Origin: Thomasclavelia cocleata | GTDB lineage: Bacteria > Bacillota_I > Bacilli_A > Erysipelotrichales > Coprobacillaceae | Length of the DNA: 36,979 nucleotides | Direction: 5' to 3' | NCBI RefSeq assembly: GCF_900102365.1 | Contig: NZ_FOIN01000024.1 | Location: forward strand, 1 to 36,979 | In this document: positions 32,898 to 36,979 of the stretch, piece after piece | Position numbering within the stretch: position 1 is the stretch's first letter | Layout: the number at the start of each line of letters is the position of its first letter | Program-made: the position numbers and the translations under genes | Notes under the pieces: generated by a model | Told to the model about the DNA's origin: nothing | The model's input: the letters and a program-made list of their open reading frames with translations, nothing else | Database searches by the model: none

Positions 32898-33513
32898 TTT
32901 TAACCCCTTTCATAACTTCCACCAGTTACTCCTTCCAAATCGAAAATTACATACTTTCATCCTAAAATAATAAATCTTTTCATTTTATTACATCATTAAT
33001 TATATAAATTAGTATACAAACTAAAGTATACTTTAAGTCAAGAATATTTTACAAAAAATTAATTAAAATAATTACTAATATTAAATTATAAGTATTAAAC
33101 AAAAACTTTTACTTGCACTCTTATAAACTTTCTATTCCAATCCAATACTGTTTTAATACCATAATTACTTCTATAATTTTATAGTCAAGACTTTTCAAAC
33201 ACTAAATAAAACCTTTAAGTAATCATATTTCATAATGATAAAAGGTCCTTATTTAACAGGTAAATAAACCCATTAAATAAAGACCCCTAAACCTCTATTG
33301 TATAATTAAATCATTTTCACCTTAAAAATAAGCCTCAACTGAACCATCCGCCATAATTTAAACCAAAGCCCATCGCTTTTCGATAAGTAGTGAAACGAAA
33401 TTCTACTAAACACATAATATTTTCTGACTATCATGATATAACCCTTCATACAATAAAGAGACTGATCTATAATTATTATAGTAGGATTTATTAAAGATAG
33501 AAAACTGTGAAAA
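32898..33513. other. 616-bp gap with a GC-richer gene remnant
   Basis: The left half is plain AT-rich sequence. From about 33290 to 33500 the base composition rises. On the minus strand a frame stays open for about 70 codons without a ribosome site (KYYVFSRISFHYLSKSDGLW), overlapping another with RKAMGFGLNYGGWF. It ends in a terminator-like hairpin (33244-33285). It looks like the relic of a gene or insertion element; the family could not be named. Confidence 0.4.
33244..33285 (-). terminator. Terminator-like hairpin after the remnant
   Basis: A 13-bp stem with one mismatch (33244-33256 with 33273-33285) followed by TTTT on the minus strand. Confidence 0.5.
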
Positions 33514-34299
33514 TTATTTTAATAAAACATGATCTGTATATTCATTTGAAGAAGTTGAATAAAGATGAATCAAACCCTCTACAGTCATTTTCTCTCTCTT
33601 CTTCCCTTCAATTAAAGCAATGATTTTACCATCTTTCATAATCATAGTTTTATTTCCATATTTCAAAGCATCTTCCATATTATGAGTAATCATTAAAGTA
33701 GTAATATCATGCTCCGCAACAATTTTCTTTGATAATTCTAATACTTTATGTGCTGTTTTAGGATCTAATGCTGCTGTATGTTCATCTAATAAAAGTAAGT
33801 CAGGTGTTACTAAAGTAGCCATTAATAAAGTAAGTGCCTGTCTCTGTCCTCCAGAAAGTAAACCAACTTTAGTATCCAAACGTTTCTCTAAACCTAAATC
33901 CAATTCTTTTAAAGCTTCTTTAAAATTTTCACGATGTCGATGTGACATCAGGTTTAAACTAAAATGTTTACCACGCTGATTTGACAAATGAAGATTTTCT
34001 TCAATTGTCATATTTGGTGCTGTTCCTTTTAAAGGATCTTGAAATAATCTTCCAATTACCCTAGAACGACGATATTCTGGCTCAAAAGTTATATCTTTGC
34101 CATTTAAAATTATTGAACCACTTTTTGTATCTACTGCTCCAGAAATTGCTTGGAATAATGTTGATTTACCTGCTCCATTACTACCAATAATCGTGACAAA
34201 ATCACCAGGATCCAATGTTAGATTAATATTATCAAGAGCCAGTTTCTCATTAACTGTCCCTTCATTAAAAATAACAGATAAATTATTAAGTTCTAACAT
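33514..34299 (-). CDS. ABC transporter ATP-binding protein (probable tryptophan uptake, TrpZ-like)
   Basis: ATG at 34299 has AAGGAG 8 nt upstream. The 261-residue ATPase has Walker A GSNGAGKST, Q-loop FQDP, signature LSGGQRQ and Walker B LLLLDEHTAALDP, in which His replaces the usual Pro after DE, as in the ATPase of the DUF534-linked ABC systems. It overlaps the permease gene by 14 bp. The operon's leader is a Trp T-box, so tryptophan or a precursor is the likely cargo. Confidence 0.88.
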   Translation of the reverse strand: MLELNNLSVIFNEGTVNEKLALDNINLTLDPGDFVTIIGSNGAGKSTLFQAISGAVDTKSGSIILNGKDITFEPEYRRSRVIGRLFQDPLKGTAPNMTIEENLHLSNQRGKHFSLNLMSHRHRENFKEALKELDLGLEKRLDTKVGLLSGGQRQALTLLMATLVTPDLLLLDEHTAALDPKTAHKVLELSKKIVAEHDITTLMITHNMEDALKYGNKTMIMKDGKIIALIEGKKREKMTVEGLIHLYSTSSNEYTDHVLLK

Positions 34300-35170
34300 G
34301 ATTTCTTCTCCTTTTTTTATTTTTAAGAGCTCCATTTGTTGAAGCAATTGCAATAACAACAAGTAATGCAGATAACAATTTTAAATAACCAGATGGTAAT
34401 CCCAATTGTAAAGCAAAAGTTAAAACCCCACGATAAAAAACGGCTCCAAAAACTACTGCTACTAATTGAAAAATAATCTTTTCTTTTTTAATAAAAGTCA
34501 TTCCTACAATAATACTTGCAAGACCAATAACCATCATCCCAATTCCACTATTAACATCTGCAAAGCTTTGATGTTGTGCAAAGATCGCACCACTCATAGC
34601 TACAAGTCCATTTGCTAGCGCTAAACCAAGTATTTTCATTTTATCTGTATCAATTGAACTAGCTCTAACCATATCCTCATTATCACCACATGCACGTAAT
34701 GATAATCCCAATTGTGTTCTTAAAAACAGATTCAGTAAAATTACTAATAATATTACAATGATATAAATAACAATCAATTTTGCATATAATGTAATATTTC
34801 CTAAATCACTAAAAATAGTTCCTTGATCAAATAAAGAAATTGTTGGCGTATCATCCATAATTGCAAGATTAATTGAATATAATCCTGTCATTGTTAAAAT
34901 TCCTGATAATAATGGCATGATTTTCAATCTTGTAACTAATAAACCAGTTATTGTCCCAGCTATTGCCCCAATAATAAACGAAGTTAAAATTCCAAGATAA
35001 GGCATTGAATTAATCGTAAACATGGCACTTACAGCCGTTCCTAGAGTAAAACTTCCATCAACTGTTAAATCAGGTATATTTAGCACTTTATAACTAATAT
35101 ATAATCCTAATGATAAAACTGCAAATATCCCACCTAATTCTAATGTACCTAAAACAACTGTTTGACTCAT
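34286..35170 (-). CDS. ABC transporter permease (probable tryptophan uptake, TrpY-like)
   Basis: The 294-residue membrane protein has about eight hydrophobic segments and the branched-chain-permease fold. LSLGLYISYKVLNIPDLTVDGSF lies near the N terminus (seen in pieces), RTQLGLSLRACGDNEDMVRA forms the coupling loop, and LANGLVAMSGAIFAQHQSFADV follows. These are typical of permeases paired with DUF534 binding proteins. GGGAG is 6 nt before the ATG, 10 bp after the binding-protein gene. Confidence 0.9.
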   Translation of the reverse strand: MSQTVVLGTLELGGIFAVLSLGLYISYKVLNIPDLTVDGSFTLGTAVSAMFTINSMPYLGILTSFIIGAIAGTITGLLVTRLKIMPLLSGILTMTGLYSINLAIMDDTPTISLFDQGTIFSDLGNITLYAKLIVIYIIVILLVILLNLFLRTQLGLSLRACGDNEDMVRASSIDTDKMKILGLALANGLVAMSGAIFAQHQSFADVNSGIGMMVIGLASIIVGMTFIKKEKIIFQLVAVVFGAVFYRGVLTFALQLGLPSGYLKLLSALLVVIAIASTNGALKNKKRRRNHVRT

Positions 35171-35180
35171 ACAACTCCCT

Positions 35181-36164
35181 CTACATTTCTATATATGCTT
35201 TATCATTTTTAATACTATCAGGTAAAATAATCCCTAGTTCCCCTAATATTTTTTTATTCACATAAATACTTAGATCTTCTTTAAATACTTTCACAGGAAT
35301 ATTTTTAACTTTTTCACCTTTTAAAATCTTATCAACCATATTAGCTGTCTCTTTACCCAAATCATCATAATTAATTCCCACACTTAAAAATCCACCATCT
35401 TGAACCATTGAATCAGCTCCAACAAATAAAGGTACTTTAGCTTTAGAACAAGCAGTCGATACCATATCCATAGCACTAGCTACCATATTATCATTAGGAG
35501 CAAAAATAGCATCACTTTTACTAGCTAAAACATCAATAGCACTTTGAACTTCATTTACTGCTGTAATAGTCCCTTCTACTAAAGAGATATTATTCTTTTC
35601 ACAAAAGGTCTTAGCTTTTTTGATATTAGTAACTGAATTCACTTCTCCTTTATTATAAATCACTCCTAGTGTTTTTAAATCTGGATCTATTTCTAAAGCC
35701 TTTTCCAAAATTTGTTCAACTTGGATTTCATCACTTGTTCCTGTAATATTTTTATCAGGTTTATCAAGCGAAGATGTTAATCCTGCAGATATTGGATCAG
35801 TTACCGCCGCAAATACAACAGGTGTATTTTTAGCCATTACTGCTGCTGACATAGCAACAGGAGTAGCAATTGCTACTACACAATCTTTTTTTCCAGATTG
35901 AAAACCTTGGATAATTGAAGGAGCTATATTTGAATCTCCTTGAGCATTTTTAAATGTGTAATTAATATTTTCTCCTTGTTTATATCCTAATTCCTCCATT
36001 TGTTTATCAAAAGCTTTTTTAATTGTATCCAATGAAGTATGCTCTACATATTGTATTATTGCTACCTCTTTTAAATCTTCATTATCTTTTCCACTACATC
36101 CAGTCATCATTCCTAAAGTTAAAACTGATACTGCTATTAATTTAAATAATTTATTTACTTTCAT
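35181..36164 (-). CDS. ABC substrate-binding lipoprotein, DUF534/TrpX type
   Basis: The 327-residue lipoprotein has a signal ending in GMMTGC, with lipidated C23, and a two-lobe periplasmic-binding fold of the ABC_sub_bind (DUF534) family. Typical are ELGYKQGENINYTFKNAQGD, VFAAVTDPISAGL, TLGVIYNKGEVNS and IFAPNDNMV. Streptococcal TrpX of this family carries tryptophan. The first gene after a T-box whose specifier and T-box bulge both fit tRNATrp, so tryptophan transport is well supported, though ligand binding is not shown. Confidence 0.9.
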   Translation of the reverse strand: MKVNKLFKLIAVSVLTLGMMTGCSGKDNEDLKEVAIIQYVEHTSLDTIKKAFDKQMEELGYKQGENINYTFKNAQGDSNIAPSIIQGFQSGKKDCVVAIATPVAMSAAVMAKNTPVVFAAVTDPISAGLTSSLDKPDKNITGTSDEIQVEQILEKALEIDPDLKTLGVIYNKGEVNSVTNIKKAKTFCEKNNISLVEGTITAVNEVQSAIDVLASKSDAIFAPNDNMVASAMDMVSTACSKAKVPLFVGADSMVQDGGFLSVGINYDDLGKETANMVDKILKGEKVKNIPVKVFKEDLSIYVNKKILGELGIILPDSIKNDKAYIEM

Positions 36165-36261
36165 CTTCCTGTTCTCCTTTTTTTATTTTTATTTTATATT
36201 AGCTATTTCTACACCATCGTTTATCTAGTTTCATATTGTCCCCCTTTATAGCACAAAAAAT

Positions 36262-36505
36262 AAAAACATCTGTCCTAAAAGGACAGATGTATTATCTGTT
36301 TTGCCACCTTATGGTCATTAAAAATGCTATCACATTCCAGCTTGATAACGTGAGCTAAACGTCAAAAGATACTCAAAATCATTCTTTCCCCTTTGCCTTC
36401 ATGGGTCCATTTATCAAAGTCGCATTTCTATCTAGCTTCCACCATCCTAGACTCTCTACAAGCGCGTTCAAGATTTTATCTCCCAATCACTAGTTTATAT
36501 ATATG
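36262..36505 (-). promoter_or_regulatory. T-box leader specific for tRNATrp
   Basis: On the minus strand Stem I has the AGAGAG segment and a distal loop GGATGGTGGAA (36437-36447), exactly the GGNTGGTGNAA consensus, closed by TCTAG/CTAGA. The specifier TGG followed by A lies at 36409-36406. The T-box AAGGTGGCAAAAC (about 36298-36310) has TGGC, which would pair with GCCA, the acceptor end of a tRNA with discriminator G such as tRNATrp. A terminator follows. Uncharged tRNATrp should allow transcription of the ABC operon. Confidence 0.88.
36266..36290 (-). terminator. T-box terminator before the ABC operon
   Basis: A 10-bp perfect stem ACATCTGTCC/GGACAGATGT, closed by an extra T-A pair, followed by TTTTTATTTTTT on the minus strand. 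Confidence 0.92.
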
Positions 36506-36510
36506 CTATA

Positions 36511-36539
36511 AATTTATCATACCCTAAATAGTTTGTCAA
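36511..36539 (-). promoter_or_regulatory. Promoter of the T-box/ABC operon
   Basis: A perfect TTGACA (36534-36539) and TAAATT (36511-36516) 17 bp apart on the minus strand. The -35 overlaps the stop codon (36536-36538) of the upstream surface-protein gene. Confidence 0.75.
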
Positions 36540-36979
36540 CTGCATTTCTTTTTCTTAGCAGCAATTAATGAAATCATCAATGCTATACTTGCCATTAAAC
36601 CATAGGCAGGTACTTCATCACCTGTCTTTACTGCATTTGCTGTTGTATCTCCAGGTTTTACTGGTGTACTAGTATCTACTGTATTTCCTGGTTTTGCTAC
36701 TAATCCTTCAAGGGCTTTTGTTAAAGCTTTCTCGGCAGCTTTTACTTCTGCCTCACTTGCTTCTGGATCTTCTAATACTGCCTGTGCTTTTATTACTTCA
36801 TTTTCTACTACTGCCCATGTATTAGCTGTATAACTTGCAGCATTTAACCCATTTGCCTTATTGATTAAATCTGCCAATAAATCTTTATTTGGTTTTAATC
36901 TTAAGTTCAAATATGCTCTTGTTAATGCATCACATGCTTCATCTACTTCTGCCTGTGTTGCTTTTTCATTTCCTAATAC
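36536..36979 (-). CDS. FIVAR-containing sortase-anchored surface protein, C-terminal fragment (5' end outside window)
   Basis: The frame is open to the window edge, giving the last 147 residues. It holds the end of one FIVAR repeat (VLGNEKATQAEVDEACDAL), another complete one (NKDLLADLINKANGLNAAS to LTKALEGL), a Pro/Thr spacer (TVDTSTPVKPGD) and a sorting tail with VKTGD, a hydrophobic helix and KKKKCS. It is very similar to the end of the GH20 protein at 16202, so it is probably another glycan-active or adhesive wall protein. No terminator separates it from the downstream T-box promoter, so read-through into that leader is possible. Confidence 0.88.
   Translation of the reverse strand, partial: VLGNEKATQAEVDEACDALTRAYLNLRLKPNKDLLADLINKANGLNAASYTANTWAVVENEVIKAQAVLEDPEASEAEVKAAEKALTKALEGLVAKPGNTVDTSTPVKPGDTTANAVKTGDEVPAYGLMASIALMISLIAAKKKKCS
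36848..36920 (-). repeat. FIVAR/anchor module copy shared with the GH20 gene
   Basis: Partner of 16514-16586, with five differences in 73 bp. The low divergence at third positions suggests recent duplication or gene conversion. Confidence 0.8.

Overview
The window is AT-rich, low-GC Firmicutes DNA. Gene style (strong AGGAGG ribosome sites, frequent GTG starts, CIRCE/HrcA control of groESL, a T-box, a BglG-type RAT, an Lsa-type ABC-F gene, FIVAR/sortase-anchored surface proteins, a YlbJ-type sporulation membrane protein, PerR with rubrerythrin) points to a strictly anaerobic gut Firmicute. Erysipelotrichia of the Coprobacillaceae/Thomasclavelia (old Clostridium ramosum) kind is my best guess, from gene content only. 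No rRNA, tRNA or CRISPR array was seen.

Layout. 1-313: the 3' end of an insertion sequence transposase. 341-2749: hflX with a small downstream gene, divergent from a ylbJ-like gene. 2783-3894: a perR-rubrerythrin peroxide-defence operon with a Fur/PerR-type operator. 4091-4798: an Mrr-like nuclease with membrane segments, convergent with the operon aroE-rdgB-trmL-DUF1461 (7394 down to 4788). 7511-8085: a decayed Cof-type HAD phosphatase. 8139-9824: an RpiR-family regulator, a PPP-type phosphatase and a possible small membrane protein. 10060-12964: divergent formate/nitrite-family channel and glutamine-dependent NAD synthetase. 13532-16134: a small dimeric-barrel-like protein and groESL under two CIRCE elements. 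16202-21120: a very large cell-wall-anchored GH20 hexosaminidase whose leader holds a RAT/terminator antitermination switch. 21552-24495: a duplicated-domain lipoprotein and an Lsa-type ribosome-protection gene with a uORF attenuator leader. 24759-27129: a hypothetical gene, a stand-alone PTS EIIB-like protein and a Fic gene broken by an 11-bp tandem duplication. 27626-28697: an XRE-S24 (HdiR/LexA-like) repressor divergent from two unannotated tiny genes, with repeated operator-like sequences between. 28744-30459: Cof phosphatase, membrane rhodanese and Bcp peroxiredoxin. 30680-32897: a DUF3789-like peptide, MATE efflux pump and DUF3842 protein. 33514-36539: a tryptophan-type ABC uptake operon under a Trp T-box. 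36536-36979: the C-terminal end of a second FIVAR/sortase-anchored surface protein.

Themes. Several genes are controlled by conditional termination in their leaders: RAT for the GH20 enzyme, ribosome-sensing uORF for the Lsa gene, T-box for the ABC importer. Terminators often overlap stop codons. The most interesting uncharacterised unit is the S24 repressor facing a 40-residue membrane peptide and a 33-residue acidic peptide (27626-28697), which looks like a damage-responsive small-peptide locus. All functions are inferred by reading motifs; no database search was run.
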